Positions 6,230-13,211 of a stretch of 23,591 bases of DNA are shown one piece after another. The stretch comes from DATAVB01 sp040414495 (lineage in GTDB: Bacteria > Actinomycetota > Actinomycetes > Mycobacteriales > QHCD01): assembly GCA_040414495.1 (NCBI GenBank), contig JBEDUI010000001.1, positions 1 to 23,591 of the forward strand, in the 5' to 3' direction. The translations under genes and the position numbers were made by a program. How positions within the stretch are numbered: the first letter of the stretch is position 1; every line of letters begins with the position of its first letter. Under the pieces are notes generated by a model. The model had not been told where the DNA came from. It did no database searches and worked only from the letters and a program-made list of their open reading frames with translations.

Positions 6230-8974
6230 GTGACCCCTGAGCGTTTCAGCGTCATCACCGACGGGCTACCCAGCCAGTTGCCTGACGTTGACCCCGAGGA
6301 GACCCAGGAGTGGCTCACGTCGCTCGACTCGGCGATCAACGTCGCTGGTCGGGGACGTGCCCGTTACCTCATGCTCAAGCTCCTGGAACGGGCGCGCGAG
6401 CGACAGGTCGGGGTGCCCGCCCTGCGCAGCACCGACTACATCAACACGATCCCGCCGGAGCGCGAACCGTGGTTCCCCGGCGATGAGTACGTTGAGCGGC
6501 GGATCCGCGCGTACATCCGCTGGAACGCGGCGATCGCGGTGTCCCGGGCCAACAAGTACCTCGGCGTCGGCGGCCACATCGCCACGTACGCCTCCTCAGC
6601 CAGCCTGTACGAAGTGGGCTTCAACCACTTCTTCCGCGGCAAGGACCACGGCGAGTCCGGCGACCAGGTCTTCTTCCAGGGCCACGCCTCCCCCGGCATC
6701 TACGCCCGCGCGTTCCTCGAGGGCCGGCTCTCCGAGACCCAGCTCGACGGGTTCCGGCAGGAGCTCTCGCATCCCGGCGGCGGCCTGCCCAGCTACCCGC
6801 ACCCGCGGCTCATGCCGGACTTCTGGGAATTCCCGACCGTCTCGATGGGCCTCGGCCCGATCGACGCGATCTACCAGGCCCGGTTCAACCGCTACCTGCT
6901 CAACCGCCAGATCAAGGACACCAGCCGCTCGCACGTATGGGCGTTCCTCGGCGACGGTGAGACCGACGAGCCGGAGGCACTCGGGGCGATCGGCGTAGCC
7001 GCCCGCGAAGAGCTGGACAACCTCACGTTCGTCATCAACTGCAACCTGCAGCGGCTGGACGGCCCGGTCCGGGGCAACGGCAAGATCATCCAGGAGCTGG
7101 AGTCGATGTTCCGCGGCGCCGGCTGGAACGTCATCAAGGTGATCTGGGGCCGGGACTGGGATCCGTTGTTGGCCCAGGACGTCGACGGTGCCCTGGTCAA
7201 CGCGATGAACACGACGCCGGACGGGCAGTTCCAGACCTACGCGGTCGAGTCCGGTGCGTACATCCGGGAGAAGTTCTTCGGCACCGACCCGCGGCTGCGC
7301 AAGATGGTCGAGGGCATGTCCGATGACGACCTGCGGCACCTGTCCCGCGGTGGTCACGACTACCGCAAGGTGTACGCGGCATTCAAGGCCGCCCGCGAAC
7401 ACGTCGGCCAGCCGACGGTGATCCTGGCCCAGACGATCAAGGGCTGGACGCTCGGCAGCGACTTCGAGGGCCGCAACGCCACACACCAGATGAAGAAGCT
7501 GACCAAGGCCGAGCTGAAGGAATTCCGCGACCGGCTCTATCTGGATATCCCCGATTCGGCGCTGGAGGCGGACCTTCCGCCGTATTACCACCCCGGCGAG
7601 GATTCCGAGGAAATCCAGTACATGAAGGAGCGTCGGGCCGCGCTGGGTGGTTACCTGCCCAAGCGCGTCAACCGGCCGCGCCAGCTGGCGCTGCCCGAGC
7701 GCTCGGCCTACGCCGACATGAAACGGGGTTCGGGCAAACAGGCGGTGGCCACCACGATGGCCTTCGTCCGGTTGCTCAAGGACCTGATGAAGGACAAGGA
7801 ATTCGGCAAGCGTTTCGTACCGATCATTCCGGACGAGGCTCGTACGTTCGGAATGGATTCGCTTTTCCCGACCGCGAAAATCTATTCGCCGCACGGGCAG
7901 AAATACGACGCGGTCGACCGCAATTTGCTCCTGTCCTATAAGGAATCCACCACTGGTCAGCTGCTGCACGAGGGAATTACCGAATCCGGCGCGATGGGTT
8001 CGTTTATCGCCGCTGGTACGGCATATGCCACGCACAGCGAGCCGATGATTCCGATTTACATCTTCTATTCGATGTTCGGATTCCAGCGGACCGGTGACCT
8101 GATGTGGGCCGCCGGCGACCAGATGACCCGCGGTTTCCTGCTCGGCGCGACCGCCGGTCGTACCACGCTGGCCGGCGAAGGCCTGCAGCACAACGACGGG
8201 CATTCGCTGCTGTTGGCCTCGACCAACCCGGCCTGTGTCGCGTACGACCCGGCCTACGCGTTCGAGATTTCCTACATCGTCGAGGATGCGTTGCGCCGGA
8301 TGTACGGCTCAACCGACGAGCACCCGCACGGCGAGGACATCTTCTACTACCTCACCGTCTACAACGAGCCCATGCCGCAGCCGGCCGAGCCGGAGGGGTT
8401 GGATGTCGAGGGTCTGCTCAAGGGCATGTACAACTACCGGCCGGCCCAGGGTGACGGCGAGCGGCCGCACGCGCAGATCCTCGCCTCCGGCGTGGGCATG
8501 CCATGGGCGCTCTCGGCCCAGGAGATCCTGGCCGAGGAGTGGGGCGTGGCGGCCGATGTCTGGTCGGTGACGTCCTGGAACGAGCTGCGCCGGGATGCGG
8601 TCGGGGCCGAGGAGTGGAACCTGCTGCACCCGAACGAGGGCCAGCGCACTCCGTACGTGACCCAGGCTCTGGCCGGCGCGCCCGGTCCGGTCGTCGCGGT
8701 CAGCGACTGGATGCGCGCGGTGCCGGACCAGATCGCCCGCTGGGTGCCCGGTGAGTTCACCTCGCTCGGCGCGGACGGGTTCGGTTGCTCCGACACCCGG
8801 GGCGCCACCCGCCGGCACTTCCACATCGACGCACAGTCGGTGGTGTTGGCGGTGCTGACCGAGCTGGCCCGGACCGGCCAGGTCAAGCACGAGGTGCTGC
8901 AGCAGGCGATCGACCGCTACCAGCTGCTGAACGTCCAGGCCGCCGACGCCGGCCCGGTCGGCGGCGACAGCTAG
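6230..8974 (+). CDS. aceE: pyruvate dehydrogenase E1 component, homodimeric type
   Basis: A 914-residue thiamine-diphosphate enzyme that decarboxylates pyruvate and transfers the acetyl group to the lipoyl domain of E2, feeding acetyl-CoA to the TCA cycle. Length and layout fit AceE: an N-terminal TPP-binding domain with NKYLGVGGHIATYASSASLY, the GDGETDEPEALG motif at about 241-252 followed by NLTFVINCNLQRLDGPVRGN, then a transketolase-type middle domain (DEARTFGMDSLFPTAKIYS, EGITESGAMGSF) and a C-terminal domain. The start is the GTG at 6230, 10 bases after GAGGAG; the in-frame TTG at 6176 lacks a good ribosome site. It is monocistronic, with an excellent terminator 17 bases after the stop. 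A long antisense ORF over this gene is a GC-rich shadow. Confidence 0.97.
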   Translation: MTPERFSVITDGLPSQLPDVDPEETQEWLTSLDSAINVAGRGRARYLMLKLLERARERQVGVPALRSTDYINTIPPEREPWFPGDEYVERRIRAYIRWNAAIAVSRANKYLGVGGHIATYASSASLYEVGFNHFFRGKDHGESGDQVFFQGHASPGIYARAFLEGRLSETQLDGFRQELSHPGGGLPSYPHPRLMPDFWEFPTVSMGLGPIDAIYQARFNRYLLNRQIKDTSRSHVWAFLGDGETDEPEALGAIGVAAREELDNLTFVINCNLQRLDGPVRGNGKIIQELESMFRGAGWNVIKVIWGRDWDPLLAQDVDGALVNAMNTTPDGQFQTYAVESGAYIREKFFGTDPRLRKMVEGMSDDDLRHLSRGGHDYRKVYAAFKAAREHVGQPTVILAQTIKGWTLGSDFEGRNATHQMKKLTKAELKEFRDRLYLDIPDSALEADLPPYYHPGEDSEEIQYMKERRAALGGYLPKRVNRPRQLALPERSAYADMKRGSGKQAVATTMAFVRLLKDLMKDKEFGKRFVPIIPDEARTFGMDSLFPTAKIYSPHGQKYDAVDRNLLLSYKESTTGQLLHEGITESGAMGSFIAAGTAYATHSEPMIPIYIFYSMFGFQRTGDLMWAAGDQMTRGFLLGATAGRTTLAGEGLQHNDGHSLLLASTNPACVAYDPAYAFEISYIVEDALRRMYGSTDEHPHGEDIFYYLTVYNEPMPQPAEPEGLDVEGLLKGMYNYRPAQGDGERPHAQILASGVGMPWALSAQEILAEEWGVAADVWSVTSWNELRRDAVGAEEWNLLHPNEGQRTPYVTQALAGAPGPVVAVSDWMRAVPDQIARWVPGEFTSLGADGFGCSDTRGATRRHFHIDAQSVVLAVLTELARTGQVKHEVLQQAIDRYQLLNVQAADAGPVGGDS

Positions 8975-8991
8975 CAGTTGCTGAACGACCA

Positions 8992-9024
8992 ATCGGGGCG
9001 CCGGGATTTTCCCGGCGCCCCGAT
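8992..9024 (+). terminator. aceE transcription terminator
   Basis: A perfect 15-bp inverted repeat (8992-9006 with 9010-9024; arms begin ATCGGGGCGCCGGG) has a TTT loop, followed by TTTCGTT. It begins 17 bases after the aceE stop and is nearly symmetrical, so it could also stop transcription of the opposing gene that ends at 9219. Confidence 0.88.
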
Positions 9025-9051
9025 TTCGTTCCCGCTCTTAGCTCCTCGCCG

Positions 9052-9092
9052 GCGCCCCAGGCCCCCAGGCCCCAGGCCCCAGGCCCCAGGCC
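9052..9092. repeat. GGCCCCA short tandem repeat
   Basis: About five copies of a 7-base unit (GGCCCCA, one with an extra C) directly abut the left arm of the palindromic element at 9093. A similar CCCCAG-type tract abuts the left arm of the second copy of that element. Confidence 0.85.
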
Positions 9093-9170
9093 CTTGTTGA
9101 TCATGAAGTTCCCTGCGCGACACGCCGACGACACGCCGAGGAAAATGTCGGTAACTTCATGATCAACAAG
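9093..9170 (+). repeat. palindromic element A, copy 1
   Basis: A 78-base element bounded by perfect 18-bp inverted arms (CTTGTTGATCATGAAGTT and its complement). The 46-base core contains CGACACGCCGA twice. A second copy lies inverted at 10232-10305: in the same orientation, the first 31 of the 46 core bases agree except one. It has no coding capacity and behaves like a REP/MITE-type dispersed repeat. Confidence 0.9.
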
Positions 9171-9218
9171 AAACTGGCGCGCAACAGTGCCGGCGCAGAT
9201 CAGAAGCTCGATCGGGCT

Positions 9219-10112
9219 TCAGGCCGCCGCGCATCGGAGCACATCGGCGAGTTGCCGCAGGAACCGCCGGTGATCCAGGTACACGTCCCGGTCGGTTGCC
9301 CACAACATTGTCCAGCCCGCGTGAGCCAGCCAGGTCCGACGAGCGATGTCGTGCCGCTGGCGGCTTCGCTCCAGATGACCGGCCCCGTCGTACTCGACGC
9401 CCACCCGCCACTTCGGCCACGCCAGATCCAACCGATACGCGAACCCGCCAAAGCGGTCCGTCACCTGCCATTGCAGAGCCGGCGCCGGCAAGCCGGCGTC
9501 GAGAATCCGCATTCGCAGCCGGCTTTCCATCGGCGATTCAGCGAGGCCGTTGCCCAACGAGACGATCCGCCGCGCCGCAACGATTCCGCGGAGTCGACGC
9601 TGTTGTTCCATCTGATGCGCCAGGGAATGCGGCGTGCACGCGCCGATCCGAAGTGCTGTGTCCACTGTGGCTAGTGCATCCATTCTTGGCAGCATTCTGG
9701 CGATATCGACGACGGTACGGTCCGCTGTCGTCACACGAACGCCTTCGACCGTTGTGATCTCGCCGGGTGCCAGCTTCATGCCGTGTACCACCAGACCCGG
9801 TTGCGACCGCGCGGTCTCCGTGGCCGTGCCAGCTAAGTGAACGGTCGACGAGTCGAGCACCCCGAACCCCTGCGCCGCCGCAGCCGACTCACGTATCGCG
9901 ATAAGGTGCCGGCCCGCACTCATGACGGCGGCCCTAATCCGGAGCACGTCATCAACCGGAACGCGGCCATCAACGTAGACCCCTCGAAAGAGCCGAACGC
10001 ACACTCCTGCCGCGAGCCGGTCGGCCAGGCCACGCTCGCCGAACTCGGCTACAGCTTGTCTCCTGGTCGTGAGCTCGGCTGGCTGCAGCATCCCGTCATG
10101 CTGGCGCACCAA
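9219..10112 (-). CDS. AbiEi-like winged-helix protein with PD-(D/E)XK (DUF559/Vsr-like) C-terminal domain
   Basis: About 297 residues. The N-terminal part (DGMLQPAELTTRRQAVAEFG ... RLFRGVYVD) resembles the winged helix of type IV antitoxins of the AbiEi class. The middle (VEGVRVTTADRTVVDIARML) is the conserved core of this group. The C-terminal 110 residues look like a Vsr/DUF559 endonuclease fold, with Glu196 in PMESRLR, Asp229 in YRLDLAWP and Glu240 in VGVEYDG forming a PD-(D/E)XK-type site. The longest frame starts at 10241 inside a palindromic repeat and reads a GWGWGW tract, so that start is an artefact; I choose the GTG at 10110-10112, and the ATG at 10089-10091 is an alternative. No AbiEii-type toxin gene is adjacent. 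A nuclease or regulatory role is inferred from motifs only. Confidence 0.78.
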   Translation of the reverse strand: MVRQHDGMLQPAELTTRRQAVAEFGERGLADRLAAGVCVRLFRGVYVDGRVPVDDVLRIRAAVMSAGRHLIAIRESAAAAQGFGVLDSSTVHLAGTATETARSQPGLVVHGMKLAPGEITTVEGVRVTTADRTVVDIARMLPRMDALATVDTALRIGACTPHSLAHQMEQQRRLRGIVAARRIVSLGNGLAESPMESRLRMRILDAGLPAPALQWQVTDRFGGFAYRLDLAWPKWRVGVEYDGAGHLERSRQRHDIARRTWLAHAGWTMLWATDRDVYLDHRRFLRQLADVLRCAAA

Positions 10113-10186
10113 GCATCCACCCCGCTGGAGCGCGACCGTGCACTGTGGATAACCCCCAGTCGCCGCGCTTAGCCGCGGCTCCACCT

Positions 10187-10230
10187 CCCCCAGCCCCAGC
10201 CAGCCCCAGCCCCAGCCCCAGCCCCAGCCC
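10187..10230. repeat. CCCCAG short tandem repeat
   Basis: About seven copies of CCCCAG (one lacks two C's) run up to the left arm of palindromic element A copy 2. The tract explains the repetitive GWGWGW start of the longest minus-strand frame and is non-coding. Together with the element and the 16-base repeat it fills the 405-base gap between the AbiEi-like gene and padR. Confidence 0.85.
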
Positions 10231-10231
10231 T

Positions 10232-10305
10232 TGTTGATCATGAAGATCCCGCCAATTTTGTCGGCGTGTCGTCGGCGCGTCGCGCAGGGAACTTCATGAT
10301 CAACA
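10232..10305 (-). repeat. palindromic element A, copy 2 (inverted)
   Basis: A 74-base element with perfect 14-bp arms TGTTGATCATGAAG / CTTCATGATCAACA and a core that, reverse-complemented, starts TTCCCTGCGCGAC like copy 1. The two copies face each other across the AbiEi-like gene. An 11-base word, CGCAACAGTGC, lies 9 bases right of copy 1 (9180-9190), and its complement lies 8 bases right of copy 2 (10314-10324). Confidence 0.9.
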
Positions 10306-10385
10306 CTGTCGGAGCACTGTTGCGTGGCCGGCTACCGGATCGGCACGTCGGTTGGTCGGCGGGTCGCCAGATCGGCAGATCGCCA

Positions 10386-10447
10386 GGTCGGTTGCTCGGT
10401 TGGTCGGTTGCTCGGTTGGTCGGTTGCTCGGTGGTCGGTTGCTCGGG
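10386..10447. repeat. 16-base tandem repeat
   Basis: Four consecutive units of GGTCGGTTGCTCGGTT (two full 16-base copies, then two 15-base variants). Related GGTCGG words precede the block from about 10350. It is non-coding and lies between palindromic element A copy 2 and the padR promoter. Confidence 0.85.
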
Positions 10448-10504
10448 AGCGCCTGGCGGGATGGCCAGGCGGTCTGCGAACCAGGGCCAACCCGGCGCCG
10501 CGCA

Positions 10505-10520
10505 TAGACTCGGGCGTATG
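10505..10520 (+). promoter_or_regulatory. leaderless promoter of padR
   Basis: TAGACT (10505-10510) matches the TANNNT -10 box and ends 7 bases before the A of the padR ATG, so transcription would start at the initiation codon. No Shine-Dalgarno sequence is present. This is the standard layout of a leaderless actinobacterial mRNA; no clear -35 box is visible. Confidence 0.6.
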
Positions 10521-11192
10521 TCTACGACCCGGCTGTTGGTGCTCGGCGTGGTGCGCATTTTCCAGCCGGTGCACGGGTATTTCGTCCGACGTGAACTGCT
10601 CTCCTGGGATACCGAGAAATGGGCGAACATCAACCCCGGGTCGGTTTATAACGCGCTACGGTCGTTGACACGCGAGGGATATCTGCTCGAATCCCCCGCC
10701 ACAGAAGGCGGCACGTCCGAGCACAGTAAGCCGGAGGTCAATCGCCCGAGCTCGAACGCCAAGTCACGCACCGTGTATCGGCTCACCCAGGATGGCTACA
10801 ACGAACTGCAGAGCCTGCTGCGTAACGCTTTGTGGCAAGTCGACCAATGGGACAGCTCAACATTGCTGGGCGGGCTGACCTTCATGCATTTCCTGCACCG
10901 CGAGGAGGTCATCGACGCGATGCAGGCCCGGGCCGAGGCGCTACGGGCGATTCTGAATTCCACCGGACACGAAATGCGCGACCTGCAGGAGCGTGGCTCG
11001 GCCCCGGCCCAAACGGCCGAACTGTTCATGGCCAGCCGGCACCGCTGGAACGGCGAATTGGCCTGGTGCGAGGAATTCACCGAGCGCCTGCGTCAGGGTT
11101 ACTACCTCTTCCAACCCGAACCTGGCTGGGACTCGGGTCCCCGTCGCGACGGCAGCTGGCCCGGTCCACTGGAGAAGGCTAGTCAAACTTGA
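10518..11192 (+). CDS. PadR-family transcriptional regulator
   Basis: A 224-residue protein. The N-terminal winged helix (about 1-95) has the PadR signature LLVLGVVRIFQPVHGYFVRR, then INPGSVYNALRSLTREGYL as recognition region and SRTVYRLTQDGYNEL as wing strand. The C-terminal half is helical with a dimerisation helix (MQARAEALRAILNSTGHEMR), as in PadR/Vir groups. Between the two wing strands there are about 20 extra polar residues (TEGGTSEHSKPEVNRPSSNA), longer than usual. The ATG is chosen because a -10 box sits 7 bases upstream (leaderless). The stop overlaps the promoter and the first putative operator of the next operon, so it probably controls that ABC-exporter operon, as many PadR proteins next to drug exporters do (inference). 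Confidence 0.92.
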   Translation: MSTTRLLVLGVVRIFQPVHGYFVRRELLSWDTEKWANINPGSVYNALRSLTREGYLLESPATEGGTSEHSKPEVNRPSSNAKSRTVYRLTQDGYNELQSLLRNALWQVDQWDSSTLLGGLTFMHFLHREEVIDAMQARAEALRAILNSTGHEMRDLQERGSAPAQTAELFMASRHRWNGELAWCEEFTERLRQGYYLFQPEPGWDSGPRRDGSWPGPLEKASQT

Positions 11193-11217
11193 CGACATCA
11201 TTCAAAGTTGATTAACT
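11182..11217 (+). promoter_or_regulatory. promoter with paired operator-like palindromes for the exporter operon
   Basis: TTGACG (11189-11194), an exact 17-base spacer and TTAACT (11212-11217) form the clearest promoter in the window. Two copies of the near-palindrome TCAAASTTGA lie at 11183-11192 (S=C, overlapping the -35) and 11202-11211 (S=G, abutting the -10). Their position is typical of a repressor that blocks polymerase; the PadR gene just upstream is the obvious candidate. The binding partner is inferred, not shown. Confidence 0.65.
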
Positions 11218-11253
11218 GACTCCCGACCGTACCGTCGCGCCTGGAGTTATGTC

Positions 11254-11775
11254 ATGCTCGCCACGCAACCGCGCCCGAGATACCGCCCGGCGGCGGGGCG
11301 CAACAACTCCGCGGCGCCCGACTTCGACCGGCGCGGCCCGGGACTACGGGGCTCGAGCTTGCGCGGTTACACCGGAATCCACCCGGCCCCATATGCCGCG
11401 AGAACGGGCGGACCTACGCGGCACAGTCGTCAGCCCGCGAACCCTGAACGCAGCGCCACCGAACACATCAACCCCGCGCACAGCAATTCCCGCATTATCA
11501 GTACCCAGCGCATCAATACCGGCCATAACAACACGCGGCACATCGCCGCCGGCCATGTCGGCAACAGCCGAATAGACCCTGAGCGCATCAATGCCGGCCA
11601 CACCAGCGCCCGCTACACCGACACCGACCACCTCATCAACAGCCGAAGCGACATCGAGCACATCGGTACCGGCCACATCGGCAACAGCGCAATCGATAGC
11701 GAGCGCATCAGCGCCGACGGCCTCAGCGCCGGCGGAATCGACGTCAACGCCCGCCATATCAGCGGCTTGTACTGA
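11254..11775 (+). CDS. pentad-repeat protein of unknown family
   Basis: A 173-residue protein that I do not recognise. Residues about 1-70 are Arg/Pro/Gly-rich and probably disordered. From about residue 70 to the end the sequence has a clear 5-residue period, consensus I-(N/D/G/S)-(T/A/P)-(G/E/S)-(H/R): for example INTGH, IAAGH, VGNSR, IDPER, INAGH, IGTGH, IDSER, about 20 pentads in total. This differs from canonical A(D/N)LXX pentapeptide repeats, in which a small residue lies two before the hydrophobic one. In this frame roughly four of five codons in the repeat end in G or C, which supports real coding; the antisense frame over the same stretch is less biased. The ATG follows GGAG by 7 bases, and a strong promoter lies upstream. 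There is no signal peptide. It heads the exporter operon. The alternative is a decaying repeat that happens to be open. Confidence 0.6.
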   Translation: MLATQPRPRYRPAAGRNNSAAPDFDRRGPGLRGSSLRGYTGIHPAPYAARTGGPTRHSRQPANPERSATEHINPAHSNSRIISTQRINTGHNNTRHIAAGHVGNSRIDPERINAGHTSARYTDTDHLINSRSDIEHIGTGHIGNSAIDSERISADGLSAGGIDVNARHISGLY

Positions 11776-11818
11776 ACTCCCGATTTGTTCCCGACGAGGT
11801 TACCCATGAGCTACGTTG

Positions 11819-11847
11819 ATATCTATCAAATATCTAGGAGATATCTA
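11819..11847 (+). repeat. three ATATCTA direct repeats at 11-bp spacing
   Basis: ATATCTA occurs at 11819-11825, 11830-11836 and 11841-11847, each exactly 11 bases apart (about one helical turn), in an AT-rich patch inside GC-rich DNA. The third copy ends 3 bases before the ATG of the regulator gene, and the AGGAG ribosome site (11836-11840) lies between copies two and three. This looks like an array for a regulator that binds head-to-tail on one DNA face. Confidence 0.7.
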
Positions 11848-11850
11848 GCC

Positions 11851-12198
11851 ATGGCTGCTGAACCAACAAAAGCGATCTATGTACGTGTCCCCGCCGCTGT
11901 GGCCGACAAGCTCGACCACGTCTCCGAACGGCTGGGGATGAGTAAACGGGACATCGTGACCCGCCTGGTCGGTGACCGGATCGAGCTGGGCGAGGGCCTG
12001 CAGCCGGTCCGGGTCTGGCCTAACGACGCACACCAACACGACGACGTGCTGTCCCTCGATGAGGCGGCCGCACTCCTGCGGGTCGAGCCGGACGACGTGC
12101 GCGAGATGGCCGAAGCGGGCGAGATTCCGGCCCGCAAGCTCGGGCAGCAATGGCGGTTTTCCCGTACCGCCCTATTGACCTGGTTACGCGCGGAATGA
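11851..12198 (+). CDS. RHH / MerR-excisionase-type two-domain DNA-binding protein
   Basis: A 115-residue protein joining two DNA-binding modules. Residues about 5-48 (KAIYVRVPAAVADKLDHVSE then SKRDIVTRLVGDRI) read as a ribbon-helix-helix domain of the CopG/Arc type. Residues about 66-115 (SLDEAAALLRVEPDDVREMA ... ARKLGQQWRFSRTALLTWL) read as an HTH_17 excisionase/BldC-type winged helix. I choose the ATG at 11851 with AGGAG 10 bases upstream. The in-frame ATG at 11806 would require rare ATA, AGG, AGA and CTA codons across the ATATCTA repeats, so that stretch is more likely regulatory. It precedes an ABC exporter by 24 bases. Autoregulation through the phased repeats is plausible, since BldC is known to bind direct repeats cooperatively (inference). 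Confidence 0.85.
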   Translation: MAAEPTKAIYVRVPAAVADKLDHVSERLGMSKRDIVTRLVGDRIELGEGLQPVRVWPNDAHQHDDVLSLDEAAALLRVEPDDVREMAEAGEIPARKLGQQWRFSRTALLTWLRAE

Positions 12199-12222
12199 CG
12201 CGCCCGAATCGATAGGAAACCC

Positions 12223-13191
12223 ATGAGCGAGAACGGCATTTCAGCCCACGGGCTGGCCCGTACGTACAAGACCCGCAAGGGCCCGGTCGAGGCGGTCCGC
12301 GGGGTCGACCTGGAAATCGCCGACCGCGAAATAGTCGGCTTCCTCGGACCTAACGGCGCCGGCAAGACCACGACGCTGCGCATGCTCACCACGCTGATCG
12401 CGCCCACCGCCGGCGAAGCGACCGTGGCCGGCTGCGACCTGCGGCGCGACCCGGTCGGGGTGCGCCGGCGTATCGGGTACGTGGCCCAGGGCGGGTCCAG
12501 CGCGCCCGAGGCCACGGTCGGCGAGGAATTGGTCGATCACGCGATGCTGTACGGCATGAGCCGGGCCGAAGCCCGCTCCCGCGGCGAGCAGCTCATCGGT
12601 CAACTCGACCTGGACGGCTTGTGGGACCGGCAGACCAAGGCGCTCTCCGGCGGGCAACGGCGCCGGCTCGATGTCGCCATGGGCCTGGTGCACGGGGCGA
12701 AGCTGATCTTCCTCGACGAGCCGACGACCGGGCTGGACCCGCAGGCCCGGGCCAACCTTTGGGAGCACGTACGCCGGCTGCGGACCGAGTTGGACTCGAC
12801 CGTCTTTCTCACCACGCATTACCTCGATGAGGCGGACGCGCTGTGCGACCGGATTCTGATCATCGACCACGGCGAGATCGTGGCGTCCGGTACGCCGGAT
12901 GAGCTCAAGCGCCGGGTCTCCGGCGACTCGGTCACGTTGCAGGTGCCGGACGAGACCCAGACCCAGGACGCCATCCGGGTGGCCAAGGCGCTCTCGCCGG
13001 ACGCCGAGCCCGAAGTGGACGGCGTATCGGTCCGGTTCCGGGTCAGCAGCGGCGCGGAAATTCTGCCGCGGCTGCTGCGCGAACTCGATGCCGTGGGCGT
13101 CACCCTCAGCGGCGTCGAGGTGCGCCGCCCGACCCTGGACGACGTGTTCCTCACCCTGACCGGACGCACCCTGCGCGACCAAGCCGCTTAA
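12223..13191 (+). CDS. ABC exporter ATP-binding protein, DrrA-like
   Basis: A 322-residue ATPase of the daunorubicin-resistance type, powering export together with the permease encoded at 13360. Walker A GPNGAGKTT is at 42-50, the ABC signature LSGGQRRRLDVAM starts at 141, Walker B LIFLDEPTTGLDP has Asp165 and catalytic Glu166, and the switch His199 lies in TTHYLDEAD. The extended C-terminal domain (about 230-322) ends with the DrrA-like VEVRRPTLDDVFLTLTGR. The ATG follows AGGAAA by about 5 bases and lies 24 bases after the small regulator gene, so the two are co-transcribed. The substrate is unknown; a drug, a lipid or a product linked to the pentad-repeat protein are all possible. Confidence 0.94.
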   Translation: MSENGISAHGLARTYKTRKGPVEAVRGVDLEIADREIVGFLGPNGAGKTTTLRMLTTLIAPTAGEATVAGCDLRRDPVGVRRRIGYVAQGGSSAPEATVGEELVDHAMLYGMSRAEARSRGEQLIGQLDLDGLWDRQTKALSGGQRRRLDVAMGLVHGAKLIFLDEPTTGLDPQARANLWEHVRRLRTELDSTVFLTTHYLDEADALCDRILIIDHGEIVASGTPDELKRRVSGDSVTLQVPDETQTQDAIRVAKALSPDAEPEVDGVSVRFRVSSGAEILPRLLRELDAVGVTLSGVEVRRPTLDDVFLTLTGRTLRDQAA

Positions 13192-13211
13192 GCGGCCCGA
13201 CAAGAGCGCCC

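Noticed and set aside
6596..8203. 535-codon antisense ORF over aceE, and similar long antisense frames over glgE (14745-16268), treS (16508-17869) and GGT (608-1744, plus strand)
   Set aside because: They mirror strongly conserved enzymes on the other strand, have no ribosome sites and have Arg/Val/Gly-rich compositions typical of GC-rich shadows.
11344..11757. Antisense ORF over the pentad-repeat gene, also repetitive (Ala/Val/Gly/Asp)
   Set aside because: Its periodicity follows from the sense repeat, its third-position GC bias is weaker, and no ribosome site precedes its ATG.
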